This document shows, piece after piece, positions 17,120-26,035 of a DNA stretch of 56,904 nt. This stretch comes from Intestinimonas sp. (GTDB taxonomy: Bacteria; Bacillota; Clostridia; Oscillospirales; Oscillospiraceae). The stretch covers positions 1 to 56,904 of the forward strand of contig NZ_JAPFEA010000054.1 of the NCBI RefSeq assembly GCF_026169115.1. Reading direction: 5' to 3'. The notes below the pieces were generated by a model that was not told where the DNA came from, did no database searches, and worked only from the letters and a program-made list of their open reading frames with translations. The number at the start of each line of letters is the position of its first letter. Position 1 is the first letter of the stretch. A program made the position numbers and the translations under genes.

Positions 17120-17665
17120 CTAAAACCGAGGAACATATTTGGCATTCAGCTTCATAGTGATCTGCATGGGCGGCAGATGGCCGAACCCAAAGGAAAGGGG
17201 CACCTCCACCGTGACCGTTCCTGTCACATTGAGCTGGGTAATCCCTGCTGGCGCGGAGGGGGCAAGCGGGGCGTTCTCCAACTCCATGTGCAGATCGTAA
17301 AAGCGGTATTCCAAATCCGGCCCCGCGTATTTCAGATACCGCCCATCCTCATACACCAGGCCCAACACCTGTTGTAGCCGGTCATATACATTCCCGGTGG
17401 TCACATTCTGCGTCCAGGACGAACCGGAGAGCTGGTAGCCGCCCGAATACCCTTCCCGCAGACCGGGGTAGGCTTCATCCCAATTCTCCGTTGCCACAGC
17501 TACGATAGCGGATTGAACGGAATCCCGGACGCCCTGTGCCACGATCACCAACCGCATATATTCAAACACTACGCAGGCCAGAATCAGACAGCAGACCACC
17601 ACCGCAAGAATCATGGGCGTGCCCTGCCCAGACCTGTCTTTCAAAACCGTTTTCAGCCTGTTCAT
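17120..17665 (-). CDS. TadE/TadG-like minor pilin
   Basis: 181 residues; ATG at 17665 with GGAGG 9 bases upstream. A prepilin-type N-terminus: basic leader ending DRSG, then QGTPMILAVVVCCLILACVV. Prepilin peptidase would cut after the Gly. The extracellular part is Tyr/Gly-rich (GYSGGYQLSGSSW) and ends KLNAKYVPRF. This fits TadE-like pseudopilins of the Tad system. Confidence 0.75.
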   Translation of the reverse strand: MNRLKTVLKDRSGQGTPMILAVVVCCLILACVVFEYMRLVIVAQGVRDSVQSAIVAVATENWDEAYPGLREGYSGGYQLSGSSWTQNVTTGNVYDRLQQVLGLVYEDGRYLKYAGPDLEYRFYDLHMELENAPLAPSAPAGITQLNVTGTVTVEVPLSFGFGHLPPMQITMKLNAKYVPRF

Positions 17666-18057
17666 TTCCAATATACCTCCGAGATTCCTGTGGCCCTTGC
17701 GGTGAGCGTGACCGGGAAGGACGCAAATTCCCCGAACAGGCCGAGATTGACGGTGGTGGTGAGTGTCACCGTCACCTCATTGCCAAGCTGAATTTTGCCG
17801 GTGTCGCTCCATGAAATATCAGGGTCAAGTCCGGTTTCCTCCCGGAGATCTGCCGCTTTCGCGCTGGTGGCGGAACCGACCCGCCCGTTGATCTCCGCTG
17901 TCCGCACCAACTCATCCGCAAACACATCCAGGTTTTGTTTCGCCACAAACACTGGAGCTATGCGGACCACCAGTGCCAGACCCAGAGCAACCGCCAAGAC
18001 GAGGACACACACATCCACAAAGCCCTCACCACGCTTATTTTTCAGAAGCCGCCTCAA
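17662..18057 (-). CDS. DUF4320-like pseudopilin
   Basis: 131 residues from a TTG at 18057 just behind GGGAGGTGG; an ATG at 18075 overlapping the TadC stop is the alternative. Leader LRRLLKNKRG then EGFVDVCVLVLAVALGLALV, again a G-[QE]-G processing site with an acidic residue at mature position 5. It continues FVAKQNLDVFADELVRTAEI, as in DUF4320 proteins. Likely a second Tad pseudopilin; overlaps the TadE-like gene by 4 bases. Confidence 0.7.
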   Translation of the reverse strand: MRRLLKNKRGEGFVDVCVLVLAVALGLALVVRIAPVFVAKQNLDVFADELVRTAEINGRVGSATSAKAADLREETGLDPDISWSDTGKIQLGNEVTVTLTTTVNLGLFGEFASFPVTLTARATGISEVYWK

Positions 18058-18074
18058 ACAGCCACCTCCCTCCA

Positions 18075-18947
18075 TCAGAACAAATCTCCAAAGGCTTCCA
18101 GAACCACATAGCCCAGAACACCCAGATACATCAGCAGGAAACAGCCCAGCAGCATAAAGGAATACTTCCGCATTTTTCCCGGCTGCTTCATGGCCTCCAG
18201 CTTCAGCTTTTGGAGTTCAAGCTGCTTGAAGGTCATGGAGAGCATTTGAAAGTACATAATGCCGTTGTCGCCGCGCTTGACGGAAATCAGCCCACGCACC
18301 ACATCGGAAAGCATGGTGCTTCCAATCCGGCTCTCCCACCGCGTCAGAGCATTTTCCTCGTTGCCGGAGGCCATATCCGCAATCGTGATCTCCAACTCCC
18401 GTTTCATGGCGTGACCTGCGTTGTGCTGATAGGCTTTCAGGATATTCAGCACATCACGGGAGGAACGAAGCTCCTGTTCCACGGTATTGACAAAACGGGG
18501 CAGCTCTGTTTCAATCTCTTCCCGCCGCTGCTGGACAATCTCATCCGCCCGTTTCTGCTCCTTGAAAAAGACAGCTATCGCCAGAAAGAGGATCACCGGC
18601 GCCAGGATAGGGAATATCAGCAGGGCCGGAATCACCAGCAGCCCAATCAGGCCAGCCTTGACCCAGGCTGCCGCCACATAGGTTTCTGGGGACATCTGAA
18701 TTTCTGCGGATTTAAGCTGAGCCTCCAGTTTGCGCCGTTTATAGGCGTCCATCCGAACCAGAGGTGCGGCCTTTGCCGCCATATCGAACAGGATGGCGTT
18801 CATGCTGTTCTTTTTCGCCTTTCCCCGATTCGTGACGGTCAGCACGGCTTTTGTACTGGCGGAAGTGGGCAGCCGGAGAAGCCCGGCCAGTAAAAAGAAC
18901 GCTCCCAGGCCAAAGAGCGTTCCGAAACATAGTAAGATCAAATACAA
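18075..18947 (-). CDS. tadC: TadC-like pilus assembly membrane protein
   Basis: 290 residues, TTG start behind GAGGTG. Type II secretion F-domain protein with N-terminal, central and C-terminal hydrophobic segments (LILLCFGTLFGLGAFFLLAG, VILFLAIAVFF, YSFMLLGCFLLMYLGVLGYV). The cytoplasmic F-domain has ELPRFVNTVEQELRSSRDVL and NALTRWESRIGS. TadB and TadC form the inner-membrane platform driven by TadA. A GNAT-like gene separates it from TadB. Confidence 0.82.
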   Translation of the reverse strand: MYLILLCFGTLFGLGAFFLLAGLLRLPTSASTKAVLTVTNRGKAKKNSMNAILFDMAAKAAPLVRMDAYKRRKLEAQLKSAEIQMSPETYVAAAWVKAGLIGLLVIPALLIFPILAPVILFLAIAVFFKEQKRADEIVQQRREEIETELPRFVNTVEQELRSSRDVLNILKAYQHNAGHAMKRELEITIADMASGNEENALTRWESRIGSTMLSDVVRGLISVKRGDNGIMYFQMLSMTFKQLELQKLKLEAMKQPGKMRKYSFMLLGCFLLMYLGVLGYVVLEAFGDLF

Positions 18948-18953
18948 CCTGTT

Positions 18954-19415
18954 TCACCTCAATTCTTTGTAGTACATTCGTTTTGGACCAGTGTTCCGGC
19001 TCTCCGTCCGGGGACGGCCTGGCACATTCCAGCTCCCGCCGCCCCGGAGTCCCGGCGCGCATGACCACCCGGAGGCCCGCAGGCTGGCCCCGTTTTCCTC
19101 CGCCAGCGTATAGGTGATGATCTTCTGAAACCCCATCTCTCTGGCGATTCGGGCGCAGCGAGCGTACAGAAAACTGCACCCATTGGGGATGCCGTCTGTA
19201 CAGAGTCGTGTCACTTCGGCGGTCTGCCCGTCATCCAAATGCCGGGAGACTGGCCGCCCAACAACAGCAACACCGTGAAGCACCCCCAGACCATCGGTGA
19301 TCGCCACACAGAATTTACAGCCCTGCGCCCGCCCGCTGTGGCGGTGGTGCTTTTCAATAAAGCGGTTTGCCTCACGTAAGCTGATTGGAATGATCTCCGC
19401 GATTCTCACCTCCAA
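18954..19415 (-). CDS. XF1762-family (GNAT-like) protein
   Basis: 153 residues. IPISLREANRFIEKHHRHSG at the N-terminus and AEVTRLCTDGIPNGCSFLYA are hallmarks of the XF1762 family, phage-associated GNAT-like proteins of unknown substrate. C-terminus PRTESRNTGPKRMYYKEL is Arg/Lys-rich. Start uncertain: TTG at 19415 or a codon just downstream. Its place between the TadC and TadB genes is unusual. Confidence 0.75.
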   Translation of the reverse strand: MEVRIAEIIPISLREANRFIEKHHRHSGRAQGCKFCVAITDGLGVLHGVAVVGRPVSRHLDDGQTAEVTRLCTDGIPNGCSFLYARCARIAREMGFQKIITYTLAEENGASLRASGWSCAPGLRGGGSWNVPGRPRTESRNTGPKRMYYKELR

Positions 19416-19546
19416 CGAAAAATGCCCACCGGGAAGGTGAGCAAAATGGTTTCATCTGCTTTGAATTGGAAATATCAGGTTCTCTCATTTCCGTAAACTC
19501 AAAATAGCGGAAATATCTCGCCTGATTTTGGAGTGGAAAGTTCCAC

Positions 19547-20476
19547 TTATCTTTTGTACTCCACTGGCTTTGTCAGCCGGATGACCGCCGCAAAGGAAAT
19601 GAGCAGCACCAGCAGGCAGACCGCTAAAATACCCTTGCCGAAGCCGGTGTTCACCAACACATCGTACCAGTCTTTGTTCAGGAAGTAGAGCAAAGGGATG
19701 TTGCCCACCAGCAGGAAGGCCATTGTGATGAACTCCTTAAACGGCTCATACATCAGGTAGTCCAGCTCCGCCGCCACGATCCGCATATCGGACAGCTTGG
19801 CGATGATGGGGGTGAGGGTGCTTTTCAGGCTCTTATCATCCTGACAGGCGATAGCGGCATCCACCCATTCCCGAAAGATATAGTTGTCCAGCTTGGGCTT
19901 CATGTTGGAGAGGGCCTGCTTCACATCGGCGCTTATCATGCCGGTTTCGGCCAAAAAGCCACGGAACACATCGGCTACGGGCGGGTTCAGGTAGTGAATA
20001 TTTTCCTCTACGGCGGTGATGATGCTCTCGCTGCGCAGATAGGAGCTGGTGATGATGGACAGCCCGGTTTCTATCTCGTTGTTCATCAGCTTTTTGTAGC
20101 TGTGGGAGGTGAACAGGACATACCAGAACGGAATCAGCCCCATGCCAGCCGCCAGAACCGGCAGCATGAAATAGTTTTGAATCACAATGCAGATCACCGC
20201 ACCCATAGCCGCCAGGAACAGGGAGAGAGCGCAGAGGGCGGCAAACTTGCCGCCCCTGCCGGTCAGGACCATCATTTCCTTGGCTTCCCGCACCGTCTTT
20301 TTGATGCCTTTAGCCTCCTTGGGGTGATTGAGCTGTCCAATCTTCTTTGAGATTGGCACCTCTCGGCTGGCAAAGGATCTCGTCAAGTCCTCCGCAAACT
20401 CAAAGGGCGTCATGCCCAGCAGCAGGAAAATACCGGCCAGCATACCGGCAAAGGCCAGCAGAATCAGTACAATCAA
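19547..20476 (-). CDS. tadB: TadB-like pilus assembly membrane protein
   Basis: 309 residues; TTG start overlapping the TadA stop by 4 bases. Same F-domain architecture as TadC: N-terminal spans (VLILLAFAGMLAGIFLLLGM), a central pair at about 80-120, a cytoplasmic helical domain (ETGLSIITSSYLRSESIITA, PKLDNYIFREWVDAAIA), then two C-terminal spans. The 130 bases downstream (19416-19546) hold no gene. Confidence 0.82.
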   Translation of the reverse strand: MIVLILLAFAGMLAGIFLLLGMTPFEFAEDLTRSFASREVPISKKIGQLNHPKEAKGIKKTVREAKEMMVLTGRGGKFAALCALSLFLAAMGAVICIVIQNYFMLPVLAAGMGLIPFWYVLFTSHSYKKLMNNEIETGLSIITSSYLRSESIITAVEENIHYLNPPVADVFRGFLAETGMISADVKQALSNMKPKLDNYIFREWVDAAIACQDDKSLKSTLTPIIAKLSDMRIVAAELDYLMYEPFKEFITMAFLLVGNIPLLYFLNKDWYDVLVNTGFGKGILAVCLLVLLISFAAVIRLTKPVEYKR

Positions 20477-21849
20477 GCGGGTTCCTCCTTCCCATCGTCT
20501 ATGTCCATCCGCCCACCGGCGATCTGTTCCAGCAGGCGGGGAGGCATCCCATTCTCCAGCAGCCGCTTTTGGAGGCTTGCCGAGATCGGAGACACCTTTT
20601 GAAATTCGCCGCGCACCTTTATCTTGCCGTCCTCCACAGCGGTTTCCGACACATGGTAGCGGTAGAGGGTGTGGAGCTGCCGGGTTCCGTCCTCCAAAAT
20701 CTCACATTCGGTAATTTCCATCACCCTGCGGCTGTTGTCCTCCAGCTTCTTCACAAAGAGGACAATGGGAAACGCCTCCGTCACCAGGTTATACAGGGTC
20801 TTGTCGCCCATGTCGTATTTCTGGGTACACAGCGTCACCATGCGGTAGTAGGTGGCCTTGCAGCTATTGGCGTGGGTTGTGGTAATGACCGCGTGGCCGG
20901 TGCGGGCCGCCTCCTGCGCCGCAAACGCTTCCGCCGACTTCATCTCGCCCACGCACACTACATCCGGGTCGCAAGTCAGGGCGAACTCCAAAAGCCGCTC
21001 CTGATCGTAGTTCTGCTTGGGGTCATCGGAAAAGCGGGTGACGGTGTGGACTACATTGTTGAGGACATTCCCATCGGCGTCCTCCTTCACCAGATCAAAC
21101 TCCCGGCACCCGTTTTCAATGGTAAAGATTCTCTTTTCATTGGGGATGGTGGAGAGAATCCAGCTCATCAGAGTGGTCTTGCCGCTGCCGGTGGAGCCGG
21201 TGACGCAGATGGACAGTCCGAACCGAAGCACAGCCGCCAGAAAATCCAGCATTTCGGCAGTGGCTGTCCCATAGCGGACAAAATCATCCCGCCCAAGCTT
21301 TTTGGGGTTTACAATTCGGATGGAGGCCGCCACGCCCTTATCCTTGTCGGTCAGCGGATTCCCCAGAACCGTGATACGAATTTTATTGGAGAGATGGCCC
21401 ACCACTCCCGGCTGGCTGTTGTCGAGGATCATCCCGGATTTATGAAGCAGCCTGCGGACCACATCCACGGCGTGCTGCGGGCTTTGAAACCGCTCCTTGG
21501 AGGGAACCACGCGCCCATCCGCATAGGTGATCTTGGTGTCCTTCCAGGAGTTGATGTTGATTTCCTCCACATCACTGGCAAAGAGGTAGGGCGTCAGGAA
21601 AGAGAACTCGGCCATTTCCGTATAGAGCTTGTCGATCAGGGCCTCGTGGTCCATACCCTCCACACCCAGGCTGTAATCATTAAGATACTTGGCGATGTAG
21701 GCGGTGATCTGCTGGCGCTGTTCCTCCGGGTTGTCGGTTATCAGGGTGGAATACTTGCTGGCAAGGTACTCCTGCACCTGTGCCAGCACCTCCGCAAACG
21801 GGCGCGTATTTTTGCTGGTATTGAAAAAAAGACCGATGTTATTTGCCAT
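20473..21849 (-). CDS. tadA: TadA/CpaF-type pilus assembly ATPase
   Basis: 458 residues from the ATG at 21849 (GGAGGT 8 bases upstream). Secretion ATPase of the TadA/CpaF (VirB11-like) family: Walker A GSTGSGKTTLMSW near 218, Walker B/His-box region PDVVCVGEMKSAEAFAAQEA near 300, then GHAVITTTHANSC. It powers pilin polymerisation at TadB/TadC. Overlaps the TadZ-like gene by 11 bases and TadB by 4. Confidence 0.92.
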   Translation of the reverse strand: MANNIGLFFNTSKNTRPFAEVLAQVQEYLASKYSTLITDNPEEQRQQITAYIAKYLNDYSLGVEGMDHEALIDKLYTEMAEFSFLTPYLFASDVEEININSWKDTKITYADGRVVPSKERFQSPQHAVDVVRRLLHKSGMILDNSQPGVVGHLSNKIRITVLGNPLTDKDKGVAASIRIVNPKKLGRDDFVRYGTATAEMLDFLAAVLRFGLSICVTGSTGSGKTTLMSWILSTIPNEKRIFTIENGCREFDLVKEDADGNVLNNVVHTVTRFSDDPKQNYDQERLLEFALTCDPDVVCVGEMKSAEAFAAQEAARTGHAVITTTHANSCKATYYRMVTLCTQKYDMGDKTLYNLVTEAFPIVLFVKKLEDNSRRVMEITECEILEDGTRQLHTLYRYHVSETAVEDGKIKVRGEFQKVSPISASLQKRLLENGMPPRLLEQIAGGRMDIDDGKEEPA

Positions 21850-22594
21850 CTCCGAATACCTCCGCAGCGATGGCGGCGATGACCGGCTCATAGCTCTTGG
21901 CCTCTTTCCCGGAAAGTGGTTCCAGCAGCTTCAGCGTGGCCGCCTGTTCCTCCACGATGGGAAGATAGGGCAGCCAGTACTTCACCCCGCCAAATGAGTT
22001 TTCATATTCCATACCGCCCTGATAAGGCCGGGTGTTGGACAGCACCCGGATGTGCTGCTCCGGCTTGAATTTCCGGTCCTCGATCAGCGGAAGATAGGAC
22101 GCAAAGTAGGAGATCGCTTTCAGGTCGCATCCGCACACCCGCAGCACATCGTCCGCCACCTCCAGCGCCGCCGTCGCCAGCACATTCCCGGTCAGGACGC
22201 TGGTGCAGTCCACGATCACATAGTCTGCGATATGCCGCAGAAGCACCAGCATATCCACCGCCTTTTCCTTGCTGTACTCCGCGTAGGTGAACACATTTTC
22301 CCCGGCCTTGTAGCCCAGGAAGCTGATATAGGGGTGTTTTTCGCAGGGGACGCAGGTTTTCAATACCCACTCCTGCGTCATGCCGGGAGCAGACAGCAGT
22401 TCGCCCACGGACACCTCCGGCAGCTTCCCCTCCGCCGCCACAGCGGGGAGCGAGGGGGCGGTAAGGTCGGTAAACACCAGCACCACATTTTTCTTCCGCT
22501 TGGCAAGCTCCGCCGCCAGCTTGACTGCCGTGACCGTTTTTCCGGCGCCGGGACTGCCCCATACGGCAAGCATCTGTTTCTGCTTATTCGCCAT
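21839..22594 (-). CDS. TadZ/ParA-like ATPase of the Tad operon
   Basis: 251 residues from the ATG at 22594 with AGGAGG upstream; longer in-frame readings overlap the CpaB gene and lack support. It has an intact P-loop (MLAVWGSPGAGKTVTAVKLA), a switch region and a Walker B-like strand (ADYVIVDCTSV). It lacks the receiver domain seen in the other TadZ-like protein. Likely positions or activates the TadA complex. Confidence 0.7.
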   Translation of the reverse strand: MANKQKQMLAVWGSPGAGKTVTAVKLAAELAKRKKNVVLVFTDLTAPSLPAVAAEGKLPEVSVGELLSAPGMTQEWVLKTCVPCEKHPYISFLGYKAGENVFTYAEYSKEKAVDMLVLLRHIADYVIVDCTSVLTGNVLATAALEVADDVLRVCGCDLKAISYFASYLPLIEDRKFKPEQHIRVLSNTRPYQGGMEYENSFGGVKYWLPYLPIVEEQAATLKLLEPLSGKEAKSYEPVIAAIAAEVFGDGK

Positions 22595-23423
22595 CCGCTG
22601 ATTCCACCTCCTGCTTCTCTGTGCCGTCTGTGGGCTGCCCACTGTCAGCGGGCTGGATGCCCTTATTGCCGAACTCTGCCTCCGGTTCAGCAAAGAAGGC
22701 GTCCTGCGCCGCCAGGAACTTTTCGGCATTGGCGCGGGCACCCCGGTAGACAAAGGCCAGGTGAAGGCTGTTGGATTCCTCCAAATGGGCTAAAAGCTGG
22801 GCCTGTTCGCTGTTTACCAGCAGGGTGATGGTGGCGGGCAGGGTTTCCTCTGGGTTTTCTTCTTCCTCATTTTCCCCCGGCGCCTGATATTCCTTGTCCG
22901 CGCCGGAACTCTGGGTGGCGGCAAGGACCTCCACATATTTCAGCTCCGGGGGTTGGGTGGTTTCGCCGGTGTCCTTGTCGGTGGCAAAGAGCATGATAAT
23001 ATCGCCCGCTTCCACCTTGCCGGAACCACCCTTGGCAAAGGTGGGGATGGTGACGGAAATCGCCACCTTGGAACCGTTCAGTTGGGTCAGGTACTCGTAC
23101 TGCGTCAATGGCTCCGAGGACAGCCACGCCGTATTCACATCCGTATTTTTCCGCAGTTCCACATCGGTGTATCTTCCCACTACCTCATCCAGAGAGGTGG
23201 CAACGCTGTCCTCCATGCCGGAGGCCCCTCTGGTGTAGACCTCCACCATGTCCGCCGTGATGTATGTCCCCCGTGGGATTACCTCGGCCTTTACCCGGAC
23301 CGCCTCCGTCTGGGCTTTTAGGCCCTCGTTGAAAAGCGGTGTGATCCCAAAGCAGACCAGAACCGCCAGCAGGATGCACACCGCGCCGACGACCGTCCGG
23401 CTCCGAAAAATATTCTTGTTCAA
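22584..23423 (-). CDS. CpaB/RcpC-like SAF-domain pilus protein
   Basis: 279 residues, TTG start behind GGAGG. One N-terminal span (VVGAVCILLAVLVCFGITPL), then a SAF domain (VIPRGTYITADMVEVYTR) and the RcpC-type region (SVTIPTFAKGGSGKVEAGDI). The C-terminus is Gln/Pro/Glu-rich. In Gram-positives this protein sits outside the membrane and forms part of the pilus conduit. Confidence 0.8.
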   Translation of the reverse strand: MNKNIFRSRTVVGAVCILLAVLVCFGITPLFNEGLKAQTEAVRVKAEVIPRGTYITADMVEVYTRGASGMEDSVATSLDEVVGRYTDVELRKNTDVNTAWLSSEPLTQYEYLTQLNGSKVAISVTIPTFAKGGSGKVEAGDIIMLFATDKDTGETTQPPELKYVEVLAATQSSGADKEYQAPGENEEEENPEETLPATITLLVNSEQAQLLAHLEESNSLHLAFVYRGARANAEKFLAAQDAFFAEPEAEFGNKGIQPADSGQPTDGTEKQEVESADGE

Positions 23424-23441
23424 TTTGATACCTCCATTTGT

Positions 23442-23888
23442 TCAGATTTGAAGTGCAAAAGCAGTCAGCCAGTAGGCGGCCACACCGCCGAAGCAGAAAA
23501 AGGGGGCCAAGGGCAGGCGCACCGCAGACAGCGGTTGTTTTTGTAAATGGCACTCCACCAGCCCGGTAAGCACCGCCAGCACCAGGGAAAGGATGACCTG
23601 TATCAACCCCGGCCAGACGCCCAGGACAAATCCGCAGGCCCCCATCAGCTTTACATCGCCGCCGCCGATGGCAAACCCATCCCGTTTTATCAGGACCGCC
23701 GCCAGCAGGAAGGGTCCGCCAACCAGAAACAGCCCCGCCACAGAAGCGGCGGGGCTGAATCCGATCAGCCCGCACAGAAGGAGCAGGGCCGGGATCAGGT
23801 TTGGGATCTCCCGGTTTCGCATATCCCACACAGCGGCGGACAGGAGCAGCAGGCCGAACAACGCCCCCTTAACAATGAGCGGCGTCAC
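23442..23888 (-). CDS. tadV: Prepilin peptidase (A24 family, TadV-like)
   Basis: 148 residues, GTG start. A compact multi-span protease with two catalytic Asp motifs: VWDMRNREIPNLIP near 22 and GGGDVKLMG near 75. The length matches TadV/CpaA enzymes without a methylase domain. It would cleave the G-[QE]-G prepilins of this element. Confidence 0.85.
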   Translation of the reverse strand: MTPLIVKGALFGLLLLSAAVWDMRNREIPNLIPALLLLCGLIGFSPAASVAGLFLVGGPFLLAAVLIKRDGFAIGGGDVKLMGACGFVLGVWPGLIQVILSLVLAVLTGLVECHLQKQPLSAVRLPLAPFFCFGGVAAYWLTAFALQI

Positions 23889-24622
23889 CGCTCAATCTCC
23901 CTGACAGGCTCCAGTCCAGAGTCAGTCAGTTCGTCCCCATGAAGATCATAAAAGTCCCTCATTTCTGCGGGAGGCTCCCCATTGACATGAAACACACAGC
24001 GCCGAAGATCCGCCGCCTGTTTTGCCACCGTTTCCTCCAGCGTATTTTGGATTCTATCCCAGAAAGAATAGTCGTTCCCCAACCATTCGGTATATAAAAC
24101 TGCAAGTGGCTGGGAGTAGGTTAGCAAGGTGTCCGTTTCCCATTCGTCCAGCCCCTCCTCCAACTGGCATAAAAATTCCTCTTTGATGACTTTCTCATAA
24201 GCGTAATCCAATATTTTATCGGGCGGCAGAACGGCAATTTCCTCCATGCGGGCGTCAAATTCCGCCTTGGCCCGGTCGTAGAGCAGACCAGACCGATACT
24301 CGGCGCCCTTGTCCTGAAGAAAGTAATAGACCACCTCGCTGATGTTCTCCGGGTTCATACAGCGGTCCGGGACGGGCGTATTTCGAAAAATCCACGCCTG
24401 TTCCAGCACATTCTCCATCGCCAGAAGCATATCCCGCTGCGTACCACTCAGAGGGATGTTTTCCAGTTCGTTTTTGATGGCAAGTATCCCTTGAATTTTT
24501 ACAAAGTAGGAATCACCGGGGGCCAGCTCCTCCAACGGTCTGGCTATACTATGGAGTTCTTCGTCCAGTTTCTCTTTCAGATTCTCTTGTTCCAGTTCAA
24601 ACCACCTCCTGCGGTCAGGCAT
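23885..24622 (-). CDS. DUF3848-like cargo protein
   Basis: 245 residues, acidic and helical. It contains LDEELHSIARPLEELAPGDS, KNELENIPLSGTQRDMLLAM and LLYDRAKAEFDARMEEIA. This fits DUF3848-type proteins of Firmicutes mobile elements. The ATG at 24622 has no Shine-Dalgarno; AGGAGG 9 bases before a CTG at 24595 suggests that start instead. Function unknown. Confidence 0.6.
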   Translation of the reverse strand: MPDRRRWFELEQENLKEKLDEELHSIARPLEELAPGDSYFVKIQGILAIKNELENIPLSGTQRDMLLAMENVLEQAWIFRNTPVPDRCMNPENISEVVYYFLQDKGAEYRSGLLYDRAKAEFDARMEEIAVLPPDKILDYAYEKVIKEEFLCQLEEGLDEWETDTLLTYSQPLAVLYTEWLGNDYSFWDRIQNTLEETVAKQAADLRRCVFHVNGEPPAEMRDFYDLHGDELTDSGLEPVREIER

Positions 24623-24710
24623 ACAGCCCGAAATAAAGAAGGATGGCGGTCAGACCAACCGCCATCCCAATCATCAGGGGCCACGGGTTCCATCCTTTTT
24701 GAAACATCAT
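24615..24710 (-). CDS. Tiny single-span membrane peptide
   Basis: 31 residues: MMFQKGWNPWPLMIGMAVGL then TAILLYFGLYA. A GGGGGAG site lies 5 bases upstream, and the gene begins 2 bases after the C5 methyltransferase stop. One predicted span and almost no soluble part. Not recognised. Confidence 0.45.
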   Translation of the reverse strand: MMFQKGWNPWPLMIGMAVGLTAILLYFGLYA

Positions 24711-24712
24711 TT

Positions 24713-26035
24713 TTACTCCCCCTGTTCCAACGCCTCCTGCGCGGCGAGAATCTGTCTGCCCACGGCATAGACCACTTGAATGGTCACAGAGTTTCCCGCC
24801 TGCCGGTAGAGCTGATTGTCACTGTTGACCGCCCGCGCCCGGTCAAACATTTCATCACTAAAGCCTTGCAGCCTCCAGCACTCACGGGGCGTAAGCCTGC
24901 GGATCAGGCCGCACCCCGCAAACGGCGTCCCCTGGTTACAGGAGGTTTCCAGCGTACCGGCGCGGTCCTTCCCGACACGCCCCCGCCTTGTTTTGCTGTC
25001 AGGGAACGCCAGATTGATGCTGTCCCCACAGCGGGCAACCGCATAACCCTGCTTCGTGGCCTCCCGAACACGCATACCGTGGGGGCATTTTTCACAGTCC
25101 TGAAAGACAACGCCGTGGCGGTCCTGTGTCGTAAGGGTGAAGGCCGGTTCTCCGCACTCCTTGATTCGCCGCCCATTCTGCCTTTTTTCTTCCCGTTCCG
25201 GGGTAACGACAGCGCGGCAGCCGTAGAACACGCCGGAGTTGTCGCCGCCCCGGTTGGTGATCCCGCTGTTATACTTGGCCTTGATGCACCGGGCATGGTT
25301 TGTCAGCTTGGGATTACCATTACAGAGATCAACGAAATACAACCCTGTCTTGCCGCCCCAGCCGCCGGACTGGGCCGCCATCGTGACGCTGATGCCGGAT
25401 GGGTCATACACCCGCTGGCCCTGCATCCCGCCTATGAGTTGGATAAGAGCTTTTCCACAGCCCGCTGGGACAGGAAATATTTTGGGTCCACCTCCGGTTC
25501 CAGAATGTCGGCAAGCGACAAGGTAGACCCGTTCTCTGTTTTGAGGGGGGCCGAAATCCTTTGTATTGAGAAGTCCGTACTCGATATGGTAGCCGAGTGA
25601 GGCCAGCGTATCGAGAACGGCCGCAAAGTCCCATCCTCCATGAATGGACAGGAGATTCTTAACATTTTCAAGGACAAGCCATGTGGGTCTATTTTCAGGA
25701 TTTTGGCCTTTGACGAGTTCAGCAAGCGTAAAAAAGAGTCCGCTTCTTGCTCCGTTAATCCCTCGTTGACGGCCGCTGACCGAAATATCCTGACACGGGA
25801 ATCCGGCTGCCCACAGGTCTGCTCTGGGGAGTTCTGCGGGGGTGACTTTTGTGATGTCGGCTGCATACCATTCATCCTCCTTCACATTATGAATGGCTCT
25901 GTAACTGCGGTCGGCATATTTGTCGATCTCACAATGCCCCACACAGCGCATCCCGCACAGCTCAAAGCCCTTGCGGAAACCGCCGATGCCGGAAAAGAAG
26001 TCAAGGAATGTCATCTGCGCCATCGGCAGCCTCAC
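24713..26035 (-). CDS. C5 cytosine DNA methyltransferase
   Basis: 440 residues; GTG at 26035 overlaps the previous stop (GTGA), with an internal ATG at 26023 as alternative. Motif I FLDFFSGIGGF, motif IV GFPCQDIS with catalytic Cys near 81, motif VI LVLENVKN, motif VIII GPPQNRERVYLV, and motif X AGNSVTIQVVYAVGR are all present, so it should be active. A target-recognition region lies at about 200-330. No restriction endonuclease is next to it, so it is an orphan enzyme, probably protecting the element from host restriction. Confidence 0.93.
   Translation of the reverse strand: MRLPMAQMTFLDFFSGIGGFRKGFELCGMRCVGHCEIDKYADRSYRAIHNVKEDEWYAADITKVTPAELPRADLWAAGFPCQDISVSGRQRGINGARSGLFFTLAELVKGQNPENRPTWLVLENVKNLLSIHGGWDFAAVLDTLASLGYHIEYGLLNTKDFGPPQNRERVYLVACRHSGTGGGPKIFPVPAGCGKALIQLIGGMQGQRVYDPSGISVTMAAQSGGWGGKTGLYFVDLCNGNPKLTNHARCIKAKYNSGITNRGGDNSGVFYGCRAVVTPEREEKRQNGRRIKECGEPAFTLTTQDRHGVVFQDCEKCPHGMRVREATKQGYAVARCGDSINLAFPDSKTRRGRVGKDRAGTLETSCNQGTPFAGCGLIRRLTPRECWRLQGFSDEMFDRARAVNSDNQLYRQAGNSVTIQVVYAVGRQILAAQEALEQGE

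Noticed and set aside
20347-21882. Long plus-strand frame opposite tadA, and similar ones opposite the giant gene
   Set aside because: Antisense frames to well-supported genes; no motif or Shine-Dalgarno supports them.
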